This document shows, one piece after another, positions 7,743-19,147 of a DNA stretch of 64,000 nt. The translations under genes and the position numbers were made by a program. Under the pieces are notes generated by a model. It was not told the origin of the DNA. It saw only the letters and a program-made list of their open reading frames with translations, and ran no database searches. Location: contig NZ_VCIA01000001.1 of assembly GCF_005887555.1 (NCBI RefSeq), forward strand, positions 992,001 through 1,056,000, given 5' to 3'. Positions within the stretch are counted from its first letter, which is position 1; every line of letters starts with the position of its first letter. Source of the DNA: Lentibacillus cibarius. GTDB lineage: Bacteria > Bacillota > Bacilli > Bacillales > Amphibacillaceae.

Positions 7743-9221
7743 TCATTCAGAAAACCATCCGGTTGGCTCCGGCTGTAAATTGATGTTGATTTGCTTTACT
7801 TCTTGAAATTCCTCTAGTCCATGTTTACCAAGTCCACGGCCGATACCGCTCTGTTTGTATCCGCCCCATGGAAAATCGTTAAAATTAGTATGATATGTGT
7901 TGATCCACGTGATTCCGGCACGCACTTTCTTGATGACGCGCATCGCTTTGGCATTATCTTGGGTGAAGACACTGCCGGCCAGCCCATAATCCGTGTTATT
8001 AGCAACCCGAATCGCATCCTGTTCATCCTTGAACGTCTGGAACACAGCGACCGGACCAAAGATTTCCTCTTGAACAATGCTCATTTCCTCTGTCGTGTCG
8101 GTAAAGGCGGTAGGTTCGACAAAATAACCGTCCTTCAATGCATCAGTTTCGATGCGGTTACCGCCGCAGACAAGTTTCGCCCCTTCTTCCTTGCCTTTAG
8201 TAATATACGATAGAACTTTATTCATATGGTCCTCACTGACAAGCGGTCCCATTTCAGATGCTGGATCATTTCCCGGACCTACAGTGATTTTTTTTGCCCG
8301 TTCAGCAAACCGCTCAACGAAGGCATCATGAATGCTTTCCTCAACTAGAATGCGCGATCCGGATGAACAGACCTGTCCCGCACCAAAGTAAATACCAAAC
8401 AGAGCGTGGTCGACCGCCGTATCCAGATTCGCATCCGAAAAGACAATATTCGGTGATTTGCCTCCAAGCTCCAGTGAAATCTTTTTCAAATTGCCAGCAG
8501 CGGATTTCATAATGGCCCGGCCTGTTTCCGTACCGCCCGTAAACGAAATTTTGTCAACATCACGACTGGTAGCTAATTCATTTCCGACAATCGCGCCATG
8601 CCCCAACAGCAGATTGACAGCCCCATCCGGGAACCCTACTTCATTAAAAATGTCGAACATCTTCACAGCCGTAACCGGTGTGACTTCAGACGGTTTTAGG
8701 ATGATCGTGTTGCCGGCAGCCAAAGCCGGAGCTATTTTCCATACACTCATCAGAAGCGGAAAATTCCACGGGACAATCAGGCCGCAGACACCGACTGGTT
8801 CATGGACGACCGTCGTGTGAATTGACTCCGGCGCATCGGCTGCTTGTCCCTCTGGTGCGCGGATTAGTCCGGCATAATACCGGAAACAATCGGCAGCTTC
8901 CGTTACGTCAAAACCTGCTTCCGTGTGTGTTTTGCCATTGTCCAGCGTTTCCAACCGGGCAAGTTCATCATGATTCTCTTCCAATTTAGCGGCAACCTTG
9001 TATAGATAATCCGCTCGTTCGGCAGGTGCCATGCGCGGCCAGGAACCTTCTCCATTCTGAAACGCTCTTTTAGCTGAACGAATCGCTTCCTTAGCGTCGT
9101 CGACCGTTCCTTCTATCGCTTCGGCAATCACTTCCCCATTCGCCGGATTGCTAATCAATCGTCGTTCGCTTTCGTTTGTGTTTTTCCATTTTCCGTCTAT
9201 GTACATGGATAATTGCATCAT
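7743..9221 (-). CDS. NAD(P)-dependent aldehyde dehydrogenase (betaine-aldehyde-dehydrogenase-like)
   Basis: Oxidises an aldehyde to the acid. About 492 residues from ATG 9221. The catalytic Glu lies in LELGGKSPNIVF, the nucleophilic Cys in GQVCSSGSRIL, and the cofactor-binding segments VPWNFPLLM and SFTGGTETGR are intact. The first ATG (9260) has no ribosome site. ATG 9221 has AGAGGAG 14 bases before it, so the exact start is uncertain. It is divergent from the ThDP enzyme at 9562, which suggests a decarboxylase-dehydrogenase pair acting on a 2-oxo acid. Glycine-betaine synthesis is an alternative, but no choline dehydrogenase is nearby. Confidence 0.88.
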   Translation of the reverse strand: MMQLSMYIDGKWKNTNESERRLISNPANGEVIAEAIEGTVDDAKEAIRSAKRAFQNGEGSWPRMAPAERADYLYKVAAKLEENHDELARLETLDNGKTHTEAGFDVTEAADCFRYYAGLIRAPEGQAADAPESIHTTVVHEPVGVCGLIVPWNFPLLMSVWKIAPALAAGNTIILKPSEVTPVTAVKMFDIFNEVGFPDGAVNLLLGHGAIVGNELATSRDVDKISFTGGTETGRAIMKSAAGNLKKISLELGGKSPNIVFSDANLDTAVDHALFGIYFGAGQVCSSGSRILVEESIHDAFVERFAERAKKITVGPGNDPASEMGPLVSEDHMNKVLSYITKGKEEGAKLVCGGNRIETDALKDGYFVEPTAFTDTTEEMSIVQEEIFGPVAVFQTFKDEQDAIRVANNTDYGLAGSVFTQDNAKAMRVIKKVRAGITWINTYHTNFNDFPWGGYKQSGIGRGLGKHGLEEFQEVKQININLQPEPTGWFSE

Positions 9222-9346
9222 GTCGCTAGAACCATCTCCTCTCGTGTTGTTTACTTCCATGTTCAGTCAAAGCTTGTAACATCAATCTTGAACTAGAATT
9301 GTCCTGAATTCATTCATTTAAATTTTTCCCTTTTTCTAACAATAAT

Positions 9347-9375
9347 AGTTTAGCTGTTCTTTCTAATTTCGTCAA
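9347..9375 (-). promoter_or_regulatory. Promoter of the aldehyde dehydrogenase gene
   Basis: On the minus strand: -35 TTGACG (9375-9370), 17-base spacer, -10 TAAACT (9352-9347). Confidence 0.7.
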
Positions 9376-9403
9376 ACTGACATGTGCGTTTTTTCAGGGA
9401 AAT

Positions 9404-9431
9404 TTGACAAGTCAGCTGTTCATGTTAAGAT
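9404..9431 (+). promoter_or_regulatory. Promoter of the ThDP enzyme gene
   Basis: -35 TTGACA (9404-9409), 16-base spacer, -10 TAAGAT (9426-9431). The divergent dehydrogenase promoter starts only 28 bases away, so the two probably share regulation. The leader is about 120 bases long. Confidence 0.65.
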
Positions 9432-9444
9432 GTTTTACTAAAGG

Positions 9445-9469
9445 TTCACATAGGTTGGCCTAATGTGAA
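9445..9469 (+). promoter_or_regulatory. 25-bp interrupted palindrome just downstream of the promoter
   Basis: TTCACATAGG and CCTAATGTGAA form an inverted repeat with one bulged base around TTGG. It begins about 14 bases after the -10 hexamer, over the first transcribed bases, a classic repressor position. No regulator gene is adjacent. Confidence 0.5.
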
Positions 9470-9561
9470 TTAAATTAAAAATCAGAATTGTAAAAGGAGG
9501 GTAGTCTCATAAATTCATAGAGTATGATGTAACATAGAAAAATAGTCATGGAGGTTACTTA

Positions 9562-11262
9562 ATGAATACGACAAAACAGAAAAGCTTTACATCCGCAGAC
9601 GTGATTGTTAACGAATTGGTCCAAGCTGGTGTAGAAGTTGTTTATGGCATTGTCAGCATTCATAACATGCCAATTTATGATGCAATCGTAAGGGAAGGCA
9701 GTATACGCGTTATTGCTGCACGAGGTGAGAGCGGTGCCGTCAATATGGCGGATGGCTATGCGAGGTCAACCGGAAAGCTCGGAGTTGTACTGACAAGCAC
9801 GGGAGCTGGAGCTGGCAATGCGGCTGGCGCGCTGACGGAATCCTGGAACCAGGGTACACCACTATTACATATTACCGGTGAGGTCGCCGCTGACTATATC
9901 GGAACTGGCAAGCGGTACATTCATGAGTGTAAGGATCAGCTTGCCATGATGGAGGGTGCTTCTAAGCGAGCTCATCTACTAAGGCAACCAAATCAGACCG
10001 CTGCACTTATTCAAACAGCAATAAACGAAGCGGCAACTCCACCTTTAGGGCCGGTTACCATTTCCATTCCTACCGATTTGCAAACGGCCATCATTCCGGA
10101 AAACACGATGTTAACACCAGACAAAGCTGCCAGTGGCATGACATATGACAATCATAAGGATACGATTGATCTGCCGGATACATTAATCGAAAAAATTGCC
10201 CAATCCAAGCGGCCGGTTATTTGGGCTGGTGGTGGCGTAATTACCTCTGGTGCATCGGATGAGCTCCAACAATTGGTGGAACGTTTGCAGCCGGCAGTCG
10301 TCACTAGTGAATCAGGTAAAGGCTCCATTCCGGAAAACCATTCACTCTGTATTGGCAATTTCACCACCGAAACAGAAGTGGAATCACTGTTTCAGCAATC
10401 CGACTTGCTAATTAGCATTGGTACCCGTTTTCGCGGCGAAGAAACAAATGACTGGACAATACCACTGCCTAATGAACACATTACTATCAACGCTGATCCG
10501 AAAAGCTTGTATCTCAACTATACCCCGTCTCATGCACTTCTAGGAGACGCCAAACAGATTTTGCAACACCTTAACCATAAGCTAAGAGAAAAACATATCA
10601 CGCGAGATCAAGCGTATCTGGACGAAATTAAAGCTATCCGAAACAATGTACGTACAGCACTACAAGATGCGGTAGCTCCATACGATGCATTTGCTGATGA
10701 AATGCGCCACTTGATGCCGGATAATGCAATCTTAGTTCGTGATGTAACGATGCCCGCCTACATTTGGGGGAACAAGCTGATTGAAACCTATGCGCCACGA
10801 ACATCCATTTTCGCTTCCGGTGGTGGAATCGGTCAAGGTCTGCCAATGGCTATCGGGGCACAGATGGCTGATGAAGATCGTACGGTTGTGTTAATGGCTG
10901 GAGATGGCGGGTTTATGGTAAATGCCGGAGAACTTGCTACGGCCGCACAAGAAAATCTTCCTCTTGTCATTGTGTTGTTTCATGATGGTGGATATGGGAT
11001 TTTGCGCTACTTGCAGACAGCAGCCTATGGCAGGACAAGGGCGGTTGATTTGAATTATCCGGATTTTGCCATGATGGCTGCGTCCATGGGCTTCACAGCA
11101 GAAAAGGTCGATTCCGCTGAAACCTTTGGTAAAGCATTTGATAATGCCATCAGCCAAAGAAAACCAACCATGATTATTGTCGATATGGAAGCAGTCGGCC
11201 CAACCAACAAACCATACGAAGAATCCGAAGCCTATATCGACTCCTTCAGACCCGGAAATTAA
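9562..11262 (+). CDS. Thiamine-diphosphate-dependent enzyme of the acetolactate synthase / benzoylformate decarboxylase superfamily
   Basis: 566 residues with the three-domain ThDP layout: PYR domain (about 1-180, catalytic Glu in AARGESGAVNMADGYAR), central domain (about 200-330) and PP domain (about 370-545, GDGGFMVNAGEL). In the GDG...NN motif the two Asn are replaced by His-Asp (LFHDGGYG), so Asp would be the Mg2+ ligand. The substrate is not determined. It lacks the acetolactate synthase traits seen in IlvB of this window. The divergent aldehyde dehydrogenase suggests it decarboxylates a 2-oxo acid to an aldehyde (inference). Start ATG has GGAGG 8 bases before it. Confidence 0.82.
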   Translation: MNTTKQKSFTSADVIVNELVQAGVEVVYGIVSIHNMPIYDAIVREGSIRVIAARGESGAVNMADGYARSTGKLGVVLTSTGAGAGNAAGALTESWNQGTPLLHITGEVAADYIGTGKRYIHECKDQLAMMEGASKRAHLLRQPNQTAALIQTAINEAATPPLGPVTISIPTDLQTAIIPENTMLTPDKAASGMTYDNHKDTIDLPDTLIEKIAQSKRPVIWAGGGVITSGASDELQQLVERLQPAVVTSESGKGSIPENHSLCIGNFTTETEVESLFQQSDLLISIGTRFRGEETNDWTIPLPNEHITINADPKSLYLNYTPSHALLGDAKQILQHLNHKLREKHITRDQAYLDEIKAIRNNVRTALQDAVAPYDAFADEMRHLMPDNAILVRDVTMPAYIWGNKLIETYAPRTSIFASGGGIGQGLPMAIGAQMADEDRTVVLMAGDGGFMVNAGELATAAQENLPLVIVLFHDGGYGILRYLQTAAYGRTRAVDLNYPDFAMMAASMGFTAEKVDSAETFGKAFDNAISQRKPTMIIVDMEAVGPTNKPYEESEAYIDSFRPGN

Positions 11263-11263
11263 A

Positions 11264-11296
11264 ACGGGACAAGGGGACAGGCTTGTTGGCCCACCA
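11264..11296. repeat. GGGACA-type dispersed repeat, copy a
   Basis: Just after the ThDP gene stop. The stretch GGGGACAGGCTTGTTGGCCC recurs at 54351-54372 with one base changed (GGACAGGCTCGTTGGCCC). It belongs to a scattered family of GGGACA...TGTCCC-like intergenic sequences in this window. Confidence 0.5.
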
Positions 11297-11436
11297 TTTC
11301 CTTCCATTATTGGTCTGAGCTATTAGAATTTCTGTCTAATAGGTAACAAACAATAAAATGAAATGCCAATCAGTAGGGGTCTTTACTTCCACTGATTGTT
11401 AGCTGAGCAAATCAGGGATAGTGCATTTGTTAATTA

Positions 11437-11480
11437 AAATAGCAAGGGAGTGTGTTTATAAGCTCTCTTGCTATTTTTTA
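11437..11480 (+). terminator. Terminator of the ThDP enzyme gene
   Basis: AAATAGCAAGGGAG pairs with CTCTCTTGCTATTT (one G-U), followed by TTTT. It lies about 175 bases after the stop codon. Confidence 0.8.
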
Positions 11481-11754
11481 GCAATGAGTGCTCGATTACA
11501 GCAAAGAAACAGAGCTAAAGGCACTCATGTCCAATGATGCTAATAAATTTACTTGTACTACGACGCAAAGCACATCGCGTTTTAACTTACGCAGTTACTC
11601 AACACCTTCGTATTTCTGGTTCAACCACGGATGAAAATCGGCGCACTGCGATCCCTTCATGCTTGCATTCAGTTCTTTATCCGTCCGTCTCCATGTCAAT
11701 CCCATTAATGGTCCATCTTCCATTCAACGCTCGTCAAGCATTATGATAACAGCA
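11481..11754. other. Non-coding stretch without recognised content
   Basis: Between the ThDP gene terminator and the end of the ilv-leu operon. Short open frames occur on both strands, but none has a ribosome site or a recognisable protein. It could hold the remains of a decayed gene; I cannot show this. Confidence 0.35.
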
Positions 11755-11783
11755 AAATAGGGACAAGCAACCTGTCCCTATTT
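11755..11783. terminator. Perfect 11-bp hairpin at the end of the ilv-leu operon
   Basis: AAATAGGGACA / TGTCCCTATTT around AGCAACC, 18 bases after the ilvA stop. On the minus strand the 3' arm continues into TTTT, so it can terminate the operon. It is also the most perfect copy of the GGGACA...TGTCCC family. Confidence 0.6.
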
Positions 11784-11800
11784 CGCTACATCCTTTATTC

Positions 11801-12829
11801 TTATGCTGAGTGGTGGTGTTTGCTGGCGAGCTGTTGGATCATTGGGAGTGTGCTAATGTCCATATTGCCGCCGCTAACGACAATGCCGCAATGATCGGAT
11901 TTAATTTTGCTGTTATGTGCGAACAGAGCTGCCAATGCAGCGGCGCCAGCCCCTTCAAGCAATGTTTTATTCCGCTCTAACATATAAACGGTAGCCGCGG
12001 CAATTTCTTCATCACTAACGGTAACTATGTCATCAACATATCTTCTTATTAGCGGCAATGTCCGCTCACCAGGCTTTTTCACTGCAATCCCTTCAGCAAT
12101 CGTCGATACCTTGTCAAGACGAGTCACTTGCCTGTGACAATAACTTTTATACATGGCCGATGCGCCAGCTGCCTGAACACCAATCACCTTAACGTGTGGA
12201 TGCTTATACTTAACTGCACTCGCTATCCCGCTGATCAGTCCACCACCGCCGATTGGTACAATGATGGTATCAATTCGATCTTCCTGCTGCAGCATTTCAA
12301 TGGCAACCGTTCCCTGGCCCGCCATAATGTCATAGTCATCAAACGGATGAATGTATTCTGCACCTGTCTGCATTTGCCGTTTCATCGAAGCTTCGTACGC
12401 TTCCTGAAATGATTCACCTGTCAAGACAACCTCTGCACCATACGCCTGTGTAGCGTTGACCTTGGCTGCAGGGGTTTTTTCCGGCATGAAAATAGTTGCC
12501 TTTGCGTTTAGCTTCGCGGCGGCATTTGCTACACCCTGTGCATGATTTCCTGCCGAAGCCGCAATTACCCCATTTTTCAACTTTTCATTCGACAGTTGCA
12601 TCAGTTTAAAACTGGCGCCCCTGAATTTAAATGCACCGGTTTTTTGCTGATTCTCCATTTTAAAGTAAACATGTTTTCCCACTAACTTATTGGTCGTTTC
12701 GGATCTTATTATAGGTGTGCGGTGGACAACAGTTGCTAATCGGTCCATCGCCACATCAGCCATGTTATTTAGCTCGCAATTCCCAACAGATTCACTCTCC
12801 TCTAATAATGGTCTGTTATTGTCACTCAC
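11801..12829 (-). CDS. ilvA: Threonine ammonia-lyase without regulatory domain
   Basis: Deaminates threonine to 2-oxobutanoate, the entry into isoleucine synthesis. 342 residues of PLP fold type II: the Lys in FKFRGA binds PLP, ASAGNHAQG is the substrate loop, and GGGGLISG binds the phosphate. The protein ends right after the catalytic domain, so the C-terminal ACT-like domain through which isoleucine inhibits the biosynthetic enzyme is missing. That is the layout of catabolic (TdcB-type) enzymes. It starts at GTG only 9 bases after the leuD stop, so it belongs to the ilv-leu operon. In Bacillus subtilis ilvA is elsewhere and longer. The SD is weak, so translational coupling to leuD is likely. 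Confidence 0.9.
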   Translation of the reverse strand: MSDNNRPLLEESESVGNCELNNMADVAMDRLATVVHRTPIIRSETTNKLVGKHVYFKMENQQKTGAFKFRGASFKLMQLSNEKLKNGVIAASAGNHAQGVANAAAKLNAKATIFMPEKTPAAKVNATQAYGAEVVLTGESFQEAYEASMKRQMQTGAEYIHPFDDYDIMAGQGTVAIEMLQQEDRIDTIIVPIGGGGLISGIASAVKYKHPHVKVIGVQAAGASAMYKSYCHRQVTRLDKVSTIAEGIAVKKPGERTLPLIRRYVDDIVTVSDEEIAAATVYMLERNKTLLEGAGAAALAALFAHNSKIKSDHCGIVVSGGNMDISTLPMIQQLASKHHHSA

Positions 12830-12838
12830 TGTTTCTCA

Positions 12839-13420
12839 TCATTTCGCTTCTTGTTCAAACGCACTAATTTTGGCTTCATGTTTTAATGTCAGCGCAATTT
12901 CATCCAATCCGTTCAGTAAATTCTCTCTGTGATAAGCAGGGATATCGAAAGGTACTTCTCGCACATCATCACGAACAATCTGTTTTCGCAAATCAACCGT
13001 CAACACCAATTCGGATTTCTCAGCCTTCTTCATCCACTGCTGCACCTGTTCCTCGTTCATTTGAACTGGAATAATGCCATTTTTAAGTGCGTTGTTGTAA
13101 AAAATATCCGCAAAGCTAGGCGCTATAATAACGCGGAACCCATAATCCAAAAGGGACCATGGCGCATGTTCCCTGGACGATCCGCAGCCGAAGTTTTCCC
13201 CTGCCAAAAGGATCGTAGCCTTTTGGTAGGCCGGGTTATTTAGCACGAAGTCCTCCTGCATGTTTCCGTTATCGTCAAATCGCCAATTGTAAAACAGGAA
13301 CTGACCGAATCCTGTCCGTTCAATTCGCTTCAAAAATTGTTTCGGGATGATTTGGTCTGTATCTATATTCGACCGGTTCAGCGGTACAACGACCCCCTGA
13401 TGCTCCTGAATTGCTTCCAT
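12839..13420 (-). CDS. leuD: 3-isopropylmalate dehydratase small subunit
   Basis: With LeuC isomerises 2-isopropylmalate to 3-isopropylmalate in leucine synthesis. 193 residues in the swivelling beta/beta/alpha domain of the aconitase superfamily. NIDTDQIIPKQFLK near the N-terminus and FGCGSSREHAPW in the middle are the substrate-binding signatures. AGGAGG lies 8 bases before ATG 13420. Two upstream in-frame starts (ATG 13423, GTG 13429) overlap or crowd that site. It follows leuC by a few bases. Confidence 0.95.
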   Translation of the reverse strand: MEAIQEHQGVVVPLNRSNIDTDQIIPKQFLKRIERTGFGQFLFYNWRFDDNGNMQEDFVLNNPAYQKATILLAGENFGCGSSREHAPWSLLDYGFRVIIAPSFADIFYNNALKNGIIPVQMNEEQVQQWMKKAEKSELVLTVDLRKQIVRDDVREVPFDIPAYHRENLLNGLDEIALTLKHEAKISAFEQEAK

Positions 13421-13432
13421 CATTGCCACCTC

Positions 13433-14842
13433 CTAACTATATACGTTTGCTGCGAATTGCCGCACATCGACAAAATGTCCTTCAATCGCTGCAGCGGCTG
13501 CCATTTCCGGACTGACCAAATGCGTACGGGCGCCATTACCTTGTCGTCCTTCAAAATTACGATTTGATGTAGATGCACAGCGGCCGCCCGGTGGGACAAT
13601 ATCGTCATTCATCGCCAAGCACATGCTGCATCCGGCCTCACGCCACTCAAACCCGGCTGCCTTGAAAATTTCATCAAGTCCTTCTTTTTCAGCTTGCAAC
13701 TTTGTCCCAAACGAACCTGGTACGACAATGGCCCGAACACCTTCATTTACTTTTTGACCTTCCACAATGCTGGCGGCTTTACGCAAATCGGTAATACGGG
13801 AATTCGTACACGATCCGATGAACACATGATCTATCGCAACAGACTCAATCGGCTGGTTTTCTTCCAACCCCATATAGTCCAGCGCCCGAGTAACTTCATC
13901 AGGGTTTTCCGATTCATTGACAATCGGTGTACTGCCACTGACCGGTACGCACATCCCAGGATTGGTGCCCCAAGATACTTGCGGCTCGATTTCTTCCGCC
14001 TTAATCGTGACCGTTTCGTCGTAAACCGCACCTTCATCGGTAGCAAGGGATAGCCATTCCGCAGCTTTTGCATCAAATGCTTCCCCCTGCGGCACGTTCG
14101 GTTTATCACGCAAAAATTCTATCGTCGTCTCATCCGGGCTGATCAGACCTGCTCTTGCACCAGCTTCAATAGACATATTGCATACAGTCATGCGTCCCTC
14201 CATGGACAAATGACGGATGGCCTCGCCCGTATATTCAATTACATAACCAGTACCAAATCGAACACCGAATTTCGAAATGATAGCTAGAATCAAGTCTTTG
14301 GCAGTCACCCCTGTGCCGAGGTCGCCTTCCACGTGAACATTCAGCGTTTTCGGAGGCTTCTGCCATAGCGTCTGTGTTGCCAGAACATGTTCGACTTCGC
14401 TAGTGCCGATACCAAAAGCGAGTGCCCCGAATGCTCCGTGGGTCGACGTATGGCTGTCACCACACACAATCGTTTTGCCGGGCTGCGTCAAGCCAAGTTG
14501 CGGACCAATGACATGAACAATGCCCTGATCAGGATGAAACATATCAGCAAGCGTAATACCGAAATCACTACAGTTTTTGCGCAACGTTTCCATTTGTTTT
14601 TTGGAAATATCGTCATTGATGACGTTGCGGTTTTTTGTTGGCACATTATGGTCCATCGTAGCGTATGTCAAATCAGGACGTCGGACTGTGCGGTTGTTCA
14701 GACGCAATCCCTCAAACGCTTGTGGGGACGTCACTTCATGCACCAGATGCAAATCAATATACATCAGGTCTGGTTTTCCTTCTTCTTCGTGCACTAAATG
14801 ATTTTTCCAAATTTTTTCTATAATCGTTTCCGGTTTTGCCAT
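13433..14842 (-). CDS. leuC: 3-isopropylmalate dehydratase large subunit
   Basis: 469-residue catalytic subunit with the aconitase-type [4Fe-4S] cluster. The three Cys ligands are in [10 protein letters not shown] and [24 protein letters not shown] and the C-terminal [10 protein letters not shown] are conserved substrate and cluster segments. It works with LeuD in the cytoplasm. Start ATG with GGAGG 8 bases upstream; 18 bases follow the leuB stop. Confidence 0.96.
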   Translation of the reverse strand: MAKPETIIEKIWKNHLVHEEEGKPDLMYIDLHLVHEVTSPQAFEGLRLNNRTVRRPDLTYATMDHNVPTKNRNVINDDISKKQMETLRKNCSDFGITLADMFHPDQGIVHVIGPQLGLTQPGKTIVCGDSHTSTHGAFGALAFGIGTSEVEHVLATQTLWQKPPKTLNVHVEGDLGTGVTAKDLILAIISKFGVRFGTGYVIEYTGEAIRHLSMEGRMTVCNMSIEAGARAGLISPDETTIEFLRDKPNVPQGEAFDAKAAEWLSLATDEGAVYDETVTIKAEEIEPQVSWGTNPGMCVPVSGSTPIVNESENPDEVTRALDYMGLEENQPIESVAIDHVFIGSCTNSRITDLRKAASIVEGQKVNEGVRAIVVPGSFGTKLQAEKEGLDEIFKAAGFEWREAGCSMCLAMNDDIVPPGGRCASTSNRNFEGRQGNGARTHLVSPEMAAAAAIEGHFVDVRQFAANVYS

Positions 14843-14860
14843 TCATCTCACCTCCATATA

Positions 14861-15967
14861 CTAAACATACATACCACAAATGCTGTCTGAGACACTTTTG
14901 CACGTTAAATTTTCCACAACAGCTTCGGTCATTTCGCGGGTGCTTACTTCCTGACCGCCTCGCATGTCAAGATCTGCTGTATGATAACCTTGGTCCAGAC
15001 ATTCACGAACAGCCTGCTCAATGGCCGCTGCCTCAGCCTCCATCTGGAACGAATGGCGAAGCATCAGCGCTGCAGAAAGAATCGTGCCTAAAGGATTCGC
15101 AATCCCCTTCCCCGCAATATCCGGTGCTGATCCGTGTACAGGTTCGTATAAACCAGCTCCATCTGAACGTATGCTTGCTGATGGCAGCATTCCGAGTGAT
15201 CCGGTTAAAACTGACGCCTCATCACTTAAAATATCACCGAACATATTTTCCGTTACCATCACATCAAATTGATTTGGATTGGTAATCAGTTTCATCGCGG
15301 CGGCATCAACCAGCAGGTGTTCCACGGTGACATCCGGATAAGCTTTCTTTTTCTCTTCAACAATTTCGCGCCAAAGCCGGCTCGACTCCAACACATTTGC
15401 TTTATCGACGGAAGTCAGGTGTCGGCGACGTAAACGGGCACTTTGAAATGCTTTATCAATAATCCGTTCCATCTCTGTCCGCTCATATGCGAGTGTGTCA
15501 ACAACGGCATGACCATTATCCCGCCGTTCACTTGGTGTACCAAAGTAAAGCCCACCTGTCAGTTCCCGGATAATCAGAATATCACTGCCTGCAATGATCT
15601 CCTCTTTTAAAGGGGATGCATGCAATAATGATGGGAATCCTTTGACCGGGCGCAGATTAGCAAACAGTCCCAACGCTTTACGAATGCCGAGCAATCCTTT
15701 TTCCGGTCGCTTATCAGCAGGTAGCCCATCCCATTTGGCACCACCGACAGCGCCTAGCAAGATGGCATCAGCGTTCTGGCATGCGTTAACTGTTGCATCT
15801 GGCAGTGGTGTCCCGTAGTTGTCAACTGCAGCACCACCAATTGCATGCTCATCAAGTGTGAACGTGTGGCCAAATTCACCTGCCACAGCGTTCAGCACCT
15901 GTACAGCTGATTCAATAATTTCCTTCCCAATACCATCTCCAGGAAGCAGAATAATGTGTTTATTCAT
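14861..15967 (-). CDS. leuB: 3-isopropylmalate dehydrogenase
   Basis: NAD-dependent oxidation and decarboxylation of 3-isopropylmalate to 4-methyl-2-oxopentanoate. 368 residues. LPGDGIGKEI at the N-terminus, the substrate-binding RELTGGLYFG, the metal-binding Asp in GDILSDEAS and the NAD loop HGSAPDIAGKGIANP are all present. Start ATG with GGAGGGGG upstream. It lies 42 bases after leuA in the same operon. Confidence 0.96.
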   Translation of the reverse strand: MNKHIILLPGDGIGKEIIESAVQVLNAVAGEFGHTFTLDEHAIGGAAVDNYGTPLPDATVNACQNADAILLGAVGGAKWDGLPADKRPEKGLLGIRKALGLFANLRPVKGFPSLLHASPLKEEIIAGSDILIIRELTGGLYFGTPSERRDNGHAVVDTLAYERTEMERIIDKAFQSARLRRRHLTSVDKANVLESSRLWREIVEEKKKAYPDVTVEHLLVDAAAMKLITNPNQFDVMVTENMFGDILSDEASVLTGSLGMLPSASIRSDGAGLYEPVHGSAPDIAGKGIANPLGTILSAALMLRHSFQMEAEAAAIEQAVRECLDQGYHTADLDMRGGQEVSTREMTEAVVENLTCKSVSDSICGMYV

Positions 15968-16009
15968 GTGCTCCCCCTCCTTTGCAGTAATAGCTGATTT
16001 TCTTGACGT

Positions 16010-18617
<2,608 letters not shown>

Positions 18618-18628
18618 TTACCATCCTG

Positions 18629-19147
18629 TCAGGCAAGATGTGTATTAAGATCAGTAACTTCCTGTGGCTGCTGGCCTCTTAAAAATGCTGTTACACCAGT
18701 TCGCGCCAGCTCCTTGATGCCATATGGTCTTAAAAGAGAGATCAGTGCCTCTACTTTATCCGGCTTCCCGGTCACCTGCACTGTCAAGCTATCCCTACTG
18801 ACATCGATCAGAGAGGCACGGAACGGGGTAATAACCCCCTGTATTTCAGCACGCGTCTGGCCGCTTCCTACAACCTTTATTAGGGCTAACTCCCGTGCCA
18901 CCATCGCATGATCAGTAATATCTTTGACTTTTAGCACATCAATCTGCTTATTTAGCTGTTTGGTCAGCTGCTCCAGTTTTTGATCGTCACTAACATTGAC
19001 AACGAATGTCATCTTGGATATCCCGACACGTTCCGATTTGCCCACTGAAATACTCTCAATATTGAATTGACGTTTATGGAGCATGCCAGTAATTCGGTTG
19101 AGTACACCACTATGATCCTGAACATCAGCTGTTATTACGCGTTTCAT
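18629..19147 (-). CDS. ilvH: Acetolactate synthase small (regulatory) subunit
   Basis: 172 residues, an N-terminal ACT domain (about 2-75, [16 protein letters not shown]) that binds valine and a C-terminal domain that activates IlvB. Start ATG overlaps the ilvB stop by four bases (ATGA), a sign of translational coupling and equal dosage of the two subunits. Confidence 0.95.
   Translation of the reverse strand: MKRVITADVQDHSGVLNRITGMLHKRQFNIESISVGKSERVGISKMTFVVNVSDDQKLEQLTKQLNKQIDVLKVKDITDHAMVARELALIKVVGSGQTRAEIQGVITPFRASLIDVSRDSLTVQVTGKPDKVEALISLLRPYGIKELARTGVTAFLRGQQPQEVTDLNTHLA

Noticed and set aside
11481..11754. Possible small genes between the ThDP gene and ilvA
   Set aside because: The open frames there have no ribosome sites and show no recognisable protein.
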